Under the pieces are notes generated by a model. The model ran no database searches and was not told the DNA's origin. It worked only from the letters and a program-made list of their open reading frames with translations. This document shows, in pieces, positions 1 through 9,765 of a DNA stretch of 64,000 nucleotides. The position numbers were made by a program, and so were the translations under genes. The stretch is from Gammaproteobacteria bacterium (GTDB taxonomy: Bacteria; Pseudomonadota; Gammaproteobacteria; Pseudomonadales; Azotimanducaceae): contig SMWF01000001.1 of NCBI GenBank assembly GCA_004357385.1, positions 38,579 through 102,578 on the forward strand. The letters are read 5' to 3'. Within the stretch, counting starts at the first letter, position 1; each line of letters opens with the position of its first letter.

Positions 1-61
1 ATCTTCGGTGCCTTTTTGGGCGCCTTCCCAGGTGAGTGGAGGCGCCGATTAACCGGCTGGT

Positions 62-796
62 TCATCGCGATGTGCGAAACAGCGCTCGGCTGTGCAGTGG
101 TCGATCGCCCAGATGCGGCGCGAGCGCCTCACGCATGATCCGCTTGGCGACGCGTCTGACCTCGGTCTCGTCAAACTCGTCTGCTGCGATCGCGAGCAAC
201 ACAGCACCACGATAGCCGCTTGCCGCGTCCTTGCCGGCCGACACTCGCCGAAACCCGAAATCGGGTTCCAGAAAGTACCGTGCCTGCGCAAGTACCGGTT
301 CACCCGTGTCCGCATCCCGATCGAACACCAGTTCATAACCGCACTCCTTCAACAACAGCCTCTCGAATCGCCGCAACACTATTTCGATCCGGGATTCGAT
401 CGGAGTTTCGATCGGTTCCCCACCAGCCAGCGCGCTTACGGTGAGCGCATAGCCTCGGAACAGCTGGGTATGCGGATCGTCGGAGCGCAGCAGCCGCAGC
501 ATCAGCTCGTTCACGTACAGCCCGGCGTACAGCGATTTTCCGACCAGCCAGTGGTGTTCAGTGCGTTCAAAGGATGTCAGTGTGCGCAGCTGTCCACGGC
601 CCGCCCAGCTAACCAGCAATCGCGCGAACGGCATAAGCGTTTCGGCGCCCTTTCGTTTCCGGCCACGCACGCCGCGCGCAACCACGCATACACGACCATG
701 TTCCAACGTCATCAGCTCGGCGATGGCACTGGTTTCACGATAAGGCCGAACGTGCAGGACGAACGCGTCCTGACTTACGGCGCGAACACCCGTCAC
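62..796 (-). CDS. recO: DNA repair protein RecO
   Basis: Recombination mediator of the RecF pathway; it acts on SSB-coated single strands to help RecA load and anneals complementary strands. The 244 residues match the usual length. The N-terminal OB-fold region includes the basic run GVRGRKRKG (42-50), followed by a helical region with YAGLYVNELMLRLL from residue 90. The paired zinc cysteines of some RecO proteins are absent. The start chosen is a GTG whose last bases form a GTGA overlap with the era stop; a start at 859 would add 21 residues lying wholly inside era. It is the last gene of the lepA-lepB-rnc-era-recO run. The remaining 61 bases to the window edge show no start of pdxJ, the usual next gene. 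Confidence 0.93.
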   Translation of the reverse strand: MTGVRAVSQDAFVLHVRPYRETSAIAELMTLEHGRVCVVARGVRGRKRKGAETLMPFARLLVSWAGRGQLRTLTSFERTEHHWLVGKSLYAGLYVNELMLRLLRSDDPHTQLFRGYALTVSALAGGEPIETPIESRIEIVLRRFERLLLKECGYELVFDRDADTGEPVLAQARYFLEPDFGFRRVSAGKDAASGYRGAVLLAIAADEFDETEVRRVAKRIMREALAPHLGDRPLHSRALFRTSR

Positions 797-1683
797 TGGA
801 AGCCCAGACGACGCAGCGAACGCTCGTCGTTGGTCCAGCCCGACTTTACCTTGACCCACAGTCGGAGCATGACCTTGGTGTCAACGAGCGCTTCGATTTC
901 ATGCCTCGCTTCCTGACCGATCGACTTGAGGCGCGCGCCTTTGCGGCCGATGATGATGACCTTCTGGCCGTCCCGCTCGACGAAGATGTTGGCGTCGATC
1001 TCTACCAGCCGATCCGACGATCGGAAATTCTCGATGACCACGATGATGCGGTGTGGCAGTTCGTCGCCCAGTCGCCGCATCAGTTTCTCGCGAATGATCT
1101 CAGACACCATGAAACGTTCGGACTTATCCGTGACCTGATCGGCCGGGAACAGGTGCGGCCCTTCGGGGAGTCGCCGGACCACTTCCTGCCAGACTCGATC
1201 GAGACCGTCGTTGCGCAGCGCCGAGATTGGAATGATCTCATCGAACACATTGCGCGCCCCGAGCTTCTCCATCTGTGGCAATAGTTCCGTGCGACCCTTG
1301 AGTTGGTCGATCTTGTTGATGGCGCAGATCTTAGGCGCCCGCGCGCGGGCCACGTGGCTGAGTACCAGGTCGTCTTCGGAGGTCCAACGTGCGCGTTCGA
1401 CGATCATGACGACGATGTCGACATCCGACAGCACCGACGTTGCCGAACGAACCATGTATCGATTCATCGCGCGCTGTTTCGTTGGATGAATACCCGGAGT
1501 ATCGACGAAGATCACCTGATCGCGCTGGTCGGTCATCACCCCAAGCAGGTTGTGACGGGTCGTCTGGGGCTTGCGCGAAGTGATGCTCAGTTTGCGCCCG
1601 AGCAGGTGATTCAGTAGCGTCGACTTGCCGACGTTGGGGCGCCCGACCAGCGCCACGTAGCCGCAACGAACGGCGTCACTCAC
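793..1683 (-). CDS. era: GTPase Era
   Basis: Essential GTPase that binds the 3' end of 16S rRNA and helps mature the 30S subunit. G1 is GRPNVGKST (14-22), G3 is DTPGIH (61-66) and G4 is NKID (123-126). The C-terminal KH domain is visible around 225-265 with the GRKGARLKSIG core. The length of 296 is typical. Start is GTG, overlapping the rnc stop as GTGA, so translation is probably coupled to RNase III. The same type of overlap joins it to recO downstream. Confidence 0.97.
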   Translation of the reverse strand: MSDAVRCGYVALVGRPNVGKSTLLNHLLGRKLSITSRKPQTTRHNLLGVMTDQRDQVIFVDTPGIHPTKQRAMNRYMVRSATSVLSDVDIVVMIVERARWTSEDDLVLSHVARARAPKICAINKIDQLKGRTELLPQMEKLGARNVFDEIIPISALRNDGLDRVWQEVVRRLPEGPHLFPADQVTDKSERFMVSEIIREKLMRRLGDELPHRIIVVIENFRSSDRLVEIDANIFVERDGQKVIIIGRKGARLKSIGQEARHEIEALVDTKVMLRLWVKVKSGWTNDERSLRRLGFQ

Positions 1684-2363
1684 GACTGTTCTTCCAGTAA
1701 ATCGAGCGCTCGTTGGGCGGCAGCTTTCTCGGCATCACGCCGGTTGCCCGCACGGGCTTCGACCGCAACATTCAGTTTCGCAAGCCTACATTCGACCAGA
1801 AACACGGGCTCGTGGGCCTCTCCGTCCTGGGCTTTGATGCGATAATCAGGAAGCGGCATGCGGCGCGCCTGCATCAGTTCCTGCAGCCGCGTTTTCGGGT
1901 CTTTGCGTGTCAACGCATCATCATCCAGCCGGTCTCCGAGCAGCCGGACGACGAGTTCGCGAACGGCGTCCACACCCCCATCAATGAGCGCGGCTCCAAG
2001 GATGGCCTCGAGCGCGTTCGACAGGAGGGAATCTCTGCGAAATCCGCCACTGCGCAACTCCCCCGGGCCCAGCCGCAGGTGGTCACCCAGATCAATCTCC
2101 CGGGCTACGGCTGCGAGCGCTTCACGATTTACGACATTTGCGCGCATCAGCGACAGGTGATGTTCCTGGACGTCGGGATAGCGTTGATACAGCAACTCCG
2201 CGACCGCCAGACCCAACGCCGCGTCGCCGAGAAACTCGAGACGTTCATTGTTGACCCCCGACACCCCCCGGTGGGTCAAGGCGAGCAGCAACAGCGCCTG
2301 GTCGGCGAATTTGTAACCGAGCCTGAGTTCGAGCTTATCGAGTTTAACGTCAGACGATTGCAC
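1680..2363 (-). CDS. rnc: Ribonuclease III
   Basis: Double-strand-specific endoribonuclease that processes rRNA precursors and structured mRNAs. The family signature NERLEFLGDAALG sits at about 39-51 and contains the catalytic acidic residues. A double-stranded-RNA-binding domain fills about 156-224, beginning DPKTRLQELMQ. The length of 227 matches the E. coli enzyme. It sits between the DUF4845 gene and era, its standard place in this operon, and overlaps era by four bases. Confidence 0.97.
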   Translation of the reverse strand: MQSSDVKLDKLELRLGYKFADQALLLLALTHRGVSGVNNERLEFLGDAALGLAVAELLYQRYPDVQEHHLSLMRANVVNREALAAVAREIDLGDHLRLGPGELRSGGFRRDSLLSNALEAILGAALIDGGVDAVRELVVRLLGDRLDDDALTRKDPKTRLQELMQARRMPLPDYRIKAQDGEAHEPVFLVECRLAKLNVAVEARAGNRRDAEKAAAQRALDLLEEQS

Positions 2364-2421
2364 GCATTGCGGCGGGATTTGCGCCGGATGATGTGATCCG
2401 CGCAGCCTAGCACGTTACCCG

Positions 2422-2811
2422 TCAGCCGTAATCGAAGCGCTTGTTGAACGACAGCACCAGGTCAATGTTGTAGAACAGGTGCTCACGAATCTCATAGTCG
2501 AGGGTCAGGGCCGTCGCGCCACGCTTACGCTCGATGCCGACGACCTCGGCAACGCTGATATCCCGGATATTGTTGATCTTGAACCGCTTGCGTAATGATT
2601 CGCGAATCTTCTGCTTGCTCATTACGTGCACCTGGTTCTTGGGCAGAGCCTCCACCACCGAGACCATCGTATAGAAATCGATGTAATGCGGTATGGTGCG
2701 CATCGCCACCGTCACGATGCCACCCACAATCAGGATCAGGAAAATCCATTGAATCATGGCCATGCCACGTTGTCGGCGCGGCCCGGACATCATGTCTCGT
2801 TGCGTGCTCAT
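2422..2811 (-). CDS. DUF4845 membrane protein between lepB and rnc
   Basis: Small protein of unknown function, commonly found between lepB and rnc in gammaproteobacteria. One N-terminal membrane segment (MIQWIFLILIVGGIVTVAM) follows a short basic, glycine-rich stretch, which resembles a type IV pilin-like or single-pass inner-membrane anchor. The remainder is soluble and probably periplasmic. I preferred the ATG at 2811 because GGAG precedes it by six bases; the ATG at 2823, one base after the lepB stop, would add four residues and has no ribosome-binding site. No catalytic motif is evident. Confidence 0.8.
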   Translation of the reverse strand: MSTQRDMMSGPRRQRGMAMIQWIFLILIVGGIVTVAMRTIPHYIDFYTMVSVVEALPKNQVHVMSKQKIRESLRKRFKINNIRDISVAEVVGIERKRGATALTLDYEIREHLFYNIDLVLSFNKRFDYG

Positions 2812-2824
2812 GGTGCGCTCCATT

Positions 2825-3634
2825 TTAATCGATCAGGCCGTTGCGCTGAAACGTCGGCCAGTTAAGACCCGGGTCCTTGTGCACCCAGATCGCAAACGCC
2901 TTGCCAACAACCTTGGCATCTTCAACGAAGCCCCAGCGCCGGCTATCAAGACTCTTGCCGCGATTATCACCCATCATGAAGTAGTGCCCTTCCGGCACGG
3001 TCCATTCACCCGGACGCTCCCGCAGCGTGGGGTAACGATATATCCGGTGTCCGCCGTCGCCTAACTGCTCATCGTAAATTCGATACTGGGGTCGCACCCC
3101 ATTCGTGACCTGATCCACGAAATCCTGCGCCACGCGCTCACCGTTGATGGTCAGCACCTTATTTTGATACCGGACGTGGTCCCCCGGAAGGCCGATCACC
3201 CGCTTGATGAAGTAGCGCGACTCATGCGGCGGGATGAACACCATGACATCGCCGCGCTGAGGTTCTCCCACAGCAAAGATCTTGGTGCCCAGCACCGGCA
3301 ATCGAATGCCGTATGCAAATTTATTTACCAGAATGAAGTCGCCAACCTCGAGCGTCGGAACCATGGATTCCGACGGAATCTGATACGGTTCGACGAGAAA
3401 ACTCCGCAGCAGCAGCACCAGCAGCAGCACCGGGAAGAACGAGCGCGCGTACTCCGCAATCACGGGCTCTTTGAGCACGCCCTCCAACGCATCCTCGTCG
3501 ACGCGCTTCGAACTGCTTGCAAACGCTTCAGCGGCACGTTGCCGACGTGGCTTGAAGATCACCACATCGCCCAACCAGAGCGCGCCGGTGACGACCACCG
3601 CCCAACTGAGCACAAGGGGAAAATCGACGTCCAT
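2825..3634 (-). CDS. lepB: Signal peptidase I
   Basis: Inner-membrane serine protease that removes signal peptides from secreted proteins. Two N-terminal membrane segments (about 5-25 and 66-81) precede the periplasmic catalytic domain. The Ser/Lys dyad is visible: Ser90 in IPSESMVPTL and Lys144 in IKRVIGLPGD. The GDNR box (MMGDNRGKSLDSR) near the C-terminus is also intact. The 269 residues are somewhat shorter than the E. coli enzyme. Start and lepA stop share one base (TGATG). Confidence 0.96.
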   Translation of the reverse strand: MDVDFPLVLSWAVVVTGALWLGDVVIFKPRRQRAAEAFASSSKRVDEDALEGVLKEPVIAEYARSFFPVLLLVLLLRSFLVEPYQIPSESMVPTLEVGDFILVNKFAYGIRLPVLGTKIFAVGEPQRGDVMVFIPPHESRYFIKRVIGLPGDHVRYQNKVLTINGERVAQDFVDQVTNGVRPQYRIYDEQLGDGGHRIYRYPTLRERPGEWTVPEGHYFMMGDNRGKSLDSRRWGFVEDAKVVGKAFAIWVHKDPGLNWPTFQRNGLID

Positions 3635-5433
3635 CAGCGTTCCATCTTCAAAACGGCGAGAAACGCCTCCTGAGGTATCTCCACGCGTCCCAACTGCTTC
3701 ATTCGTCTCTTGCCTTTCTTTTGCTTTTCCAGAAGCTTTTTCTTGCGCGTGATATCACCGCCGTAACATTTAGCGGTGACGTTCTTGCGCAACGCCTTGA
3801 CCGTCTGCCGGGCGATGATCTGGCCGCCGATCGCTGCCTGGATCGCCACGTCGAACATCTGCCGTGGAATCAGCTCCTTCATCTTCTCCGCAAGTTGTCG
3901 GCCCCGGTACTGCGCCTGATCCCGGTGCACGATCATGGCCAACGCATCCACACGCTCACCATTGATCAGGATGTCCAGCTTGACGAGATCACTTCGCTGG
4001 AATCGCACGAAGCCATAGTCGAGTGATGCAAATCCCCGGCTGACCGACTTGAGGCGGTCGAAAAAGTCCATCACGACCTCGCTCAGCGGCAGTTCGTAGG
4101 TAAGGGATACCTGGCCCCCACCGAACACCATGTCTTTCTGCACTCCACGCCGCTCAACACACAGGCCGATGACGCTGCCGAGATAATCCTGGGGTACGAG
4201 AATGTTGACGGCGGCGATGGGTTCGCGCATCTCCTCCACCGCACCCGCATCGGGTAGCCGGGACGGGTTGTCGACCAGTTCCGAGGTGCCGTCGCGCCTG
4301 AGCAGTTCGTACACTACGGTCGGCGCCGAGGTAATCAGGTCCAGATCATACTCGCGCTCCAGGCGCTCCTGGATGATCTCCATGTGCAACATGCCCAGGA
4401 ATCCGCAGCGAAATCCGAAGCCGAGCGCCTCGGACGTCTCCGGCTCGTAGAACAACGACGCATCATTCAGTCTCAGCTTCTCGAGGGCTTCACGGAAACT
4501 CTCGAAATCTTCCGAGTTGACCGGAAACATCCCGGCATACACCTGAGGTTTGATCTTCTCGAATCCCGGTAGCTGCCCGACACTGCCTTGCCCACTAATC
4601 ACGATCGTATCGCCGACCGGCGCACCGCGAATTTCCTTGATGCCGGCGACCAGGTAGCCCACCTCACCCGCGCCGAGCGAGTCCTTGGCGCTACGCTTGG
4701 GCGTAAAACAACCGACTTCGTCCACCACGTGGGTGCGACCGACCGACATCACCTGGATCCGATCACCACGGCCGACGCGTCCGTGGACCACCCGTACGAG
4801 CGAAACGACGCCCAGGTAATTGTCGAACCAGGAGTCGATGATCAACGCCTGCAGCGGCGCGCCGTCATCGCCGATCGGCGCGGGGACGCGTTCGACGATT
4901 GCTTCCAACAGCTCCGGCACACCCGCGCCAGTCTTGGCGCTCACGGTGAGGGCTTGACTGGCGTCGAGTCCAATGATGTCTTCGATCTCGCTGGCAACCC
5001 GAACCGGGTCAGCCTGGGGTAGATCAATCTTGTTGAGAACCGGGATCACCTCCAGGCCCTGATCGATCGCCGTGTAACAGTTGGCCACCGACTGCGCCTC
5101 GACACCCTGGGCGGCGTCCACGACCAGCAGCGCCCCTTCGCAGGCGGCCAGCGAGCGGGATACCTCGTAGCTGAAGTCCACGTGACCCGGCGTGTCGATG
5201 AAATTCAGCTGATACCGCTGACCATCCGCCGCCTGATAGTCGAGCGTCACACTCTGGGCCTTGATGGTGATCCCCCGTTCGCGCTCCAGATCCATGGAGT
5301 CGAGCACCTGCGCCGACATCTCCCGGGCGCTCAACCCGCCACACAGTTGAATCAAGCGGTCGGCCAGGGTGGATTTGCCATGATCGATGTGAGCAATGAT
5401 GGAGAAGTTTCTAATCTGCGCTACGGCAGCCAC
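3634..5433 (-). CDS. lepA: Elongation factor 4 (LepA)
   Basis: Ribosome-associated translational GTPase (EF-4). The G1 box AHIDHGKST lies at 14-22, DTPGHVDF is G3 and NKIDLP is G4. The C-terminal LepA-specific domain ends in the basic stretch [24 protein letters not shown] set the start at the GTG at 5433, which gives 599 residues, exactly the E. coli length. An ATG at 5487 would add 18 residues without homology and has no clear Shine-Dalgarno. It lies 104 bases after mucD and overlaps lepB by one base. Confidence 0.95.
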   Translation of the reverse strand: MAAVAQIRNFSIIAHIDHGKSTLADRLIQLCGGLSAREMSAQVLDSMDLERERGITIKAQSVTLDYQAADGQRYQLNFIDTPGHVDFSYEVSRSLAACEGALLVVDAAQGVEAQSVANCYTAIDQGLEVIPVLNKIDLPQADPVRVASEIEDIIGLDASQALTVSAKTGAGVPELLEAIVERVPAPIGDDGAPLQALIIDSWFDNYLGVVSLVRVVHGRVGRGDRIQVMSVGRTHVVDEVGCFTPKRSAKDSLGAGEVGYLVAGIKEIRGAPVGDTIVISGQGSVGQLPGFEKIKPQVYAGMFPVNSEDFESFREALEKLRLNDASLFYEPETSEALGFGFRCGFLGMLHMEIIQERLEREYDLDLITSAPTVVYELLRRDGTSELVDNPSRLPDAGAVEEMREPIAAVNILVPQDYLGSVIGLCVERRGVQKDMVFGGGQVSLTYELPLSEVVMDFFDRLKSVSRGFASLDYGFVRFQRSDLVKLDILINGERVDALAMIVHRDQAQYRGRQLAEKMKELIPRQMFDVAIQAAIGGQIIARQTVKALRKNVTAKCYGGDITRKKKLLEKQKKGKRRMKQLGRVEIPQEAFLAVLKMER

Positions 5434-5537
5434 GGATACCTGTCGGGGGTCGGGAAAATAGCCGCGGGAGTTTAGCGCATTTACCACGCGATTATCACGA
5501 TGGACCGCGCTCGTTGAAAGCGTGCTGAGGGCGTCGC

Positions 5538-6926
5538 TTAGTCGTCGGGGACGCGCAGGGCCAGGAACGTTGGCGACTGGCCGCGCACGATCAGTACGGG
5601 CACCGATCGGCCGCGCTGCAGTCTGTCCACCACGTCATTGAAGGTCTCGACCGAATCAACTTCCTCGTTGTTCAGGCGGGTGATCACATCACCCTGCCTG
5701 ATGCCTGCTGCATGGGCCGGTCCTTCGGACTCGACCACGCGCACGCCGAAACTGGTATTCGCTCGCTGACGCGCCGCTTCATTGAGTTCCTCCACCACCA
5801 GACCCAGAGGTGACGGCGTTGATCCACCGTGCGACCCGGCGCGGCTCACCGCTTGGTCGTCCGCAAGTTCGCCGACCATGACCTGAAGCGTTTTGCGCTT
5901 ACCTTCGCGCACAATCACCACGTCGACCTCCCCGCCGGCGCGGCTGCGCCCCACCAGATGCGGCAGGTCCGATGAAAGGTCGATGTCGCTGCCGTTGTAG
6001 GTAACGATGATGTCACCCTCCTTCAAACCGCCAACATCGGCCGGACCCCCATCGAGCACCCGGGCCACCAGAGCGCCGCCCGGTTTGTCGAGACCGAAGC
6101 TCTCCGCGAGATCACGACTGACGTCCTGGATTACAACCCCTAGCCAGCCCCTCGACACCCGTCCATCCGCCTTGAGTTGCTCGACAACGCCCATGGCAAT
6201 GTCGATGGGGATCGCGAAAGACACGCCCATGTAACCGCCCGATCGAGTGTAGATCTGGGAATTGATGCCAACCACCCGCCCATCCAGATCGAACAGGGGT
6301 CCGCCCGAGTTGCCCGGGTTGATAGCGACATCTGTCTGGATGAACGGCACGTAGTTTTCGTTGTTCTCGTTGGGCAGGCTGCGGCCCTTGGCACTGACGA
6401 TGCCTGCTGTCACGGAGTAGTCGAAACCGAAGGGTGACCCGATCGCCAGAACCCATTCACCCACCTCCAGCGCATCGGATTCGCCCAGTTGCACCACCGG
6501 AAGGTCCTCGGCCTCGATCTTCAACAGAGCCAGATCCGAGCGCGGATCTGCACCGACGAGGGTCGCCACCAACTCGCGCCGATCGCTCAGGCGAACGATG
6601 ATTTCATCGGCGTCTTCCACCACGTGGTTATTCGTCAACACGTAACCATCTTCGGAGATGATGAATCCCGACCCCAGCGAACGACGCTGCCCGCCAAATG
6701 GGTTACCCCGCCGGTCGGGTGGAAAAAACCGTCGGAAAAACTCATCCAGCTGGGGGCTTCCCGAGCTACGTCGGTGCGGGTTCGCCTGCACCGTGCTGAC
6801 GTTTACGACCGCCGGGGAGTACTTCTTGACCAGCTCAGTGAAGTCCGGAAGATCCCCGGCGAGTGCAACCTGGGCGACCAGGCTAAACAGCAAAGCGATA
6901 CTGAACAGTACAGTGCGACTAGTCAT
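5538..6926 (-). CDS. mucD: Periplasmic serine protease MucD/DegP
   Basis: HtrA-type protease and chaperone that degrades misfolded envelope proteins and dampens RpoE signalling. A signal peptide covers residues 1-23 (cleavage after VALA). The triad is His101 (TNNHVV), Asp131 (RSDLALL) and Ser207 (NPGNSGGP). Two PDZ domains follow, about 260-345 and 375-455. The length of 462 is typical of MucD. It is the last gene of the rpoE-mucA-mucB-rseC set and overlaps rseC by four bases, so it is likely transcribed with the stress regulators. Confidence 0.95.
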   Translation of the reverse strand: MTSRTVLFSIALLFSLVAQVALAGDLPDFTELVKKYSPAVVNVSTVQANPHRRSSGSPQLDEFFRRFFPPDRRGNPFGGQRRSLGSGFIISEDGYVLTNNHVVEDADEIIVRLSDRRELVATLVGADPRSDLALLKIEAEDLPVVQLGESDALEVGEWVLAIGSPFGFDYSVTAGIVSAKGRSLPNENNENYVPFIQTDVAINPGNSGGPLFDLDGRVVGINSQIYTRSGGYMGVSFAIPIDIAMGVVEQLKADGRVSRGWLGVVIQDVSRDLAESFGLDKPGGALVARVLDGGPADVGGLKEGDIIVTYNGSDIDLSSDLPHLVGRSRAGGEVDVVIVREGKRKTLQVMVGELADDQAVSRAGSHGGSTPSPLGLVVEELNEAARQRANTSFGVRVVESEGPAHAAGIRQGDVITRLNNEEVDSVETFNDVVDRLQRGRSVPVLIVRGQSPTFLALRVPDD

Positions 6927-7435
6927 TCGGGTGAAACTACCGTGGTTGTTTTTAACATCGTCCGCTCTGACTGCGGCACGCGACGATTGTTCAACAGTCT
7001 AACAGCGGCCGGCTCGATGGGCGCGGTGACGATGCGTGGCGAAAGTGCGGTGCTTGCCTGTGCAGCAATGCGCGCCAGCACCAGCAGTATAACGCCGAAC
7101 ACCGTAAATCCCGTAAGCGCCAACGCGGCCTCCGTGGCCAGCGGGTCCAGCGCGCGATGCGCAAGTCCGGTAGTGATCAGCGCCAGAGTCGGTATACCCA
7201 GCAACATCAGCACAACCCTGCAAAGGCGCGACCGGGGCACGCCAACGTCGACGACCGAATCCAGCGGAAAGCCCGGTCCGGCGTTTTCAATCCACAGCAT
7301 CTGATCGTCCCCGAAGCACTGACCGCAGTGCCCGGTGCAGTTTGCACAGCGCTGCGAGGCAAATTCGACCCAACAACCGTTCCCTTCGACCCGGGTAACC
7401 CGCCCCCGGCGGATGCTGAAACCCGAGGGAATCAC
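6923..7435 (-). CDS. rseC: RseC/MucC family redox-regulator membrane protein
   Basis: Small inner-membrane protein of the RseC/MucC family, linked to RpoE control and, in other bacteria, to reduction of SoxR. The N-terminal region carries a cysteine cluster: Cys21, Cys30, Cys33, Cys37 and Cys40 (CANCTGHCGQC). Two membrane segments follow, around 90-115 and 120-140. The 170 residues and the position between mucB and mucD support the call. Start is GTG in a GTGA overlap with the mucB stop; the end overlaps mucD by four bases. Confidence 0.88.
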   Translation of the reverse strand: MIPSGFSIRRGRVTRVEGNGCWVEFASQRCANCTGHCGQCFGDDQMLWIENAGPGFPLDSVVDVGVPRSRLCRVVLMLLGIPTLALITTGLAHRALDPLATEAALALTGFTVFGVILLVLARIAAQASTALSPRIVTAPIEPAAVRLLNNRRVPQSERTMLKTTTVVSPE

Positions 7436-8439
7436 CGCGACGCGTAGCGGACCGACAACGCCACTCGGCGTGCCGTCTCGGTTGGCACCTCCCCCACCAC
7501 GGTGACCAGATGCCGTTCGTCATCCGGACCCATGATGAGGTTGGTCACCGCGACCGTGGCGCCGTACCGGGACACCATCTCGCCTGCGCCGGCCAGCGGC
7601 ATCGCTTCGATGAACACGGAAAAAGCCGCCAGTCCATCCGAGTACATCAGCGTGTTGATCGACTTCAGGTTACTGGGGGTGCGGCGTATGTCCCAGCTTG
7701 CCATGGCAAACCCCGCGGGCAGCCACGTCGCTTCCCAGCGCATCTCGCCACCCTCGAGGCGCGGTTGCGCGTGGGGGCCCAACGTCAAGTGACTGATGAC
7801 GGAACCCTCACCGACCCTCAGGTCGAATACCGCCACATCGATCGGACCACCCACGTCCAGCGTCGCGAACTGAAATATCTCAAGCCTGGCGCTGTTGCCG
7901 TCAACCAGTTCCGAGCGCAGCAACAGTCCCGTTGCCGTATCGATCCACAGTCGATAGCCGTAGCGATCCCCGTCCTGGGGCATAACCGCCAACCGAACCG
8001 CCTCCCGGTTCGCGACGCGGTCGAGACCATGAAAGGCCATGGTGTAGACATCGCCGATTTCATCGAAGCTTCGAGTGAAGGCACGCGCAAACGGCCCGGA
8101 CGGGATGCTGCTTGCGAGTTCGAGCATTGAATCGCCGGGCTGGAGGATGCATGCAACCTCGTCGCCATGCCGAATAATCTCCCTGGGTTCGCCGTTCAGG
8201 TGCACCAATCGCTCGCGTTGCACGCCGTCCTGAACCACATGGGTAACACGCAACGTCGACAGCTCAATGCCGGTGTAGTAGCTGAACACGCCGTCGTAAT
8301 CCAGCTCGGCGAACGCCACGTTCATTCCGTCGAGCCATTCCCCCGGCGTACGGCCACGGAACTCCTCAGCATAAGCGGTCGCTGAACCCAGGGCGATCGC
8401 CAGAACCATCGGGAGCGCTCTGTACAAAGCGAGCTTCAT
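7432..8439 (-). CDS. mucB: Sigma-E regulatory protein MucB/RseB
   Basis: Periplasmic protein that binds the anti-sigma factor MucA/RseA, shields it from cleavage, and senses envelope stress signals such as mislocalised lipopolysaccharide or lipoprotein. A signal peptide covers about 1-24 (cleavage after ATAYA). The large N-terminal lipoprotein-carrier-like domain and a smaller C-terminal domain fit the two-domain MucB fold. It has 335 residues. It overlaps mucA as ATGA and rseC as GTGA, so the module is tightly coupled. Confidence 0.92.
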   Translation of the reverse strand: MKLALYRALPMVLAIALGSATAYAEEFRGRTPGEWLDGMNVAFAELDYDGVFSYYTGIELSTLRVTHVVQDGVQRERLVHLNGEPREIIRHGDEVACILQPGDSMLELASSIPSGPFARAFTRSFDEIGDVYTMAFHGLDRVANREAVRLAVMPQDGDRYGYRLWIDTATGLLLRSELVDGNSARLEIFQFATLDVGGPIDVAVFDLRVGEGSVISHLTLGPHAQPRLEGGEMRWEATWLPAGFAMASWDIRRTPSNLKSINTLMYSDGLAAFSVFIEAMPLAGAGEMVSRYGATVAVTNLIMGPDDERHLVTVVGEVPTETARRVALSVRYASR

Positions 8440-9023
8440 CGGCTTTGGAAAGCAGCGACCTTCACGAACGGCACGATACCCGGCTGGTGGTACATCGAAG
8501 TATGTTGTGCGTGATGCAGCATGTAGGCACGCATGCGCTGCATGTCGACCCGGCTGGGAAATTCATCGAGCGCCGGGCGCACAGCAGCGTTCTGTACATC
8601 CGCGCCCAATGTTCGTTGATCCAGCGTCGAGGGCTGTATATCCGCGAGCAGGTTCCCACCTTCCAGTGCGTCCTGCTCCGAGAGATTGAATCCCAGCACG
8701 ATAGCAAGCGCGACGGTTGCGGCAACCGCCGCGCCGGCCATGCGACCGACCCAGGACGGCGCACTCCGGACTTCGGCAGCAACCTGCTCGTCTAGCCCTT
8801 CGCCCGCGTCGATCCGACGCCAGAGTGAATCGATGCTGTGTGCCGGCGCGGCCCGCGAGCCAAAACGACCCTGCTGGAGAACGCCGCGCACGAGATGATA
8901 GCGTTGCCACACCGCATGCAGCGACTGATCTTCGGAAACCTCGTCCAGCAACCGCCGAAGCTCGAACTCATCCGCTTCGTCGTCCATCGCAGCGGACAGA
9001 AATTCTTTCAATTTGTCAGACAT
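8436..9023 (-). CDS. mucA: Anti-sigma-E factor MucA/RseA
   Basis: Single-pass inner-membrane anti-sigma factor. The N-terminal cytoplasmic domain (about 1-80, beginning SDKLKEFLSAAMDDEADEFE) matches the RseA N-domain that holds RpoE inactive. A membrane segment lies around 95-115 (AGAAVAATVALAIVLGF) and the rest is periplasmic, where regulated proteolysis begins. 195 residues. It lies 29 bases after rpoE and overlaps mucB by four bases. Confidence 0.93.
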   Translation of the reverse strand: MSDKLKEFLSAAMDDEADEFELRRLLDEVSEDQSLHAVWQRYHLVRGVLQQGRFGSRAAPAHSIDSLWRRIDAGEGLDEQVAAEVRSAPSWVGRMAGAAVAATVALAIVLGFNLSEQDALEGGNLLADIQPSTLDQRTLGADVQNAAVRPALDEFPSRVDMQRMRAYMLHHAQHTSMYHQPGIVPFVKVAAFQSR

Positions 9024-9052
9024 GTCGATACCTATCTCTCACCGCAGTGCGC

Positions 9053-9631
9053 TCATGATCTGGTCACGAAGGGTTGAATATGCTGGTCAATCGCTTCCCG
9101 GGCGCGAAATATTCGGGATCGAACCGTTCCCACCGGGCACTCCATGATCTGGGCAATCTGCTCATAGGTTAGACCATCGAATTCCCGAAGTGTTACCGCA
9201 CTGCGCAGGTCGTCGGGCAATCTGCGAATCGCGTCATTTATGGCGTTTTCGAGCTCGTCGCGGGACAGTTGGTTTTCGGGGTTTTCAGTCTCCCTGAGGA
9301 AATCCCCACCGTCCATGAACTCCGCATCCTCCGCATCGATGTCTGCCGCCGGCGGTCGCCGGCCGCGAGCCAGAAGATAGTTCTTCGCCGTGTTGATCGC
9401 AATGCGATACAACCAGGTGTAAAACGCGCTTTCGCCGCGAAACCTCGGCAGCGCCCGGTAGGCCTTGATGAACGCCTCCTGTACCACATCATCGATATCC
9501 TGCGCATCGCGCACGAACCGGCTCACCAGGCCATAGATCTTGTGCTGATAGCGAGAAAACAACAGGTCGAAGGCGCGCCGGTCGCCCTTCTTCACGCGTC
9601 TTACCAACTCCTGGTCGGTGTCCTTGGCCAC
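9053..9631 (-). CDS. rpoE: RNA polymerase sigma factor RpoE (AlgU)
   Basis: Extracytoplasmic-function sigma factor for envelope stress. Region 2 is visible (DLLFSRYQHKI through AFYTWLYRIAINTAKNYL) and region 4 includes the helix-turn-helix LTYEQIAQIMECPVGTVRSRIFRARE. A GTG at 9631 gives 192 residues, the family's usual length; an upstream in-frame start at 9724 would add 31 unrelated residues. It is divergent from nadB, as in Pseudomonas and enterics, and heads the mucA-mucB-rseC-mucD module. I looked for a self-type GAACTT/TCTGA promoter upstream and did not find a convincing one. Confidence 0.95.
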   Translation of the reverse strand: MAKDTDQELVRRVKKGDRRAFDLLFSRYQHKIYGLVSRFVRDAQDIDDVVQEAFIKAYRALPRFRGESAFYTWLYRIAINTAKNYLLARGRRPPAADIDAEDAEFMDGGDFLRETENPENQLSRDELENAINDAIRRLPDDLRSAVTLREFDGLTYEQIAQIMECPVGTVRSRIFRAREAIDQHIQPFVTRS

Positions 9632-9765
9632 GCTAACGGACGCCCCGTGGCGTGGCTGGCTGCTCGCGGCACATGGAATTCTACGATCGATCCGTTGGAG
9701 GGGTTGCATATTCTGCCCATTCACCGTGGTTTATACTAGGTTCTCCTTGGTCCCAGAGGCCCGAC

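Noticed and set aside
1..61. Start of pdxJ downstream of recO
   Set aside because: No start codon or coding pattern in the 61 remaining bases on the minus strand.
92..916. Plus-strand open frame of 274 codons opposite recO and era
   Set aside because: It has no recognisable domain and lies entirely over two well-supported genes; GC-rich DNA often leaves the antisense frame open.
3410..3440. CAGCAGCAC microrepeat in lepB
   Set aside because: It encodes the leucine/valine run of the second membrane segment and is explained by that.
9632..9765. RpoE-type autoregulatory promoter before rpoE
   Set aside because: Only GAACCT with no matching TCTGA-like box at the right distance was found; not strong enough to list.
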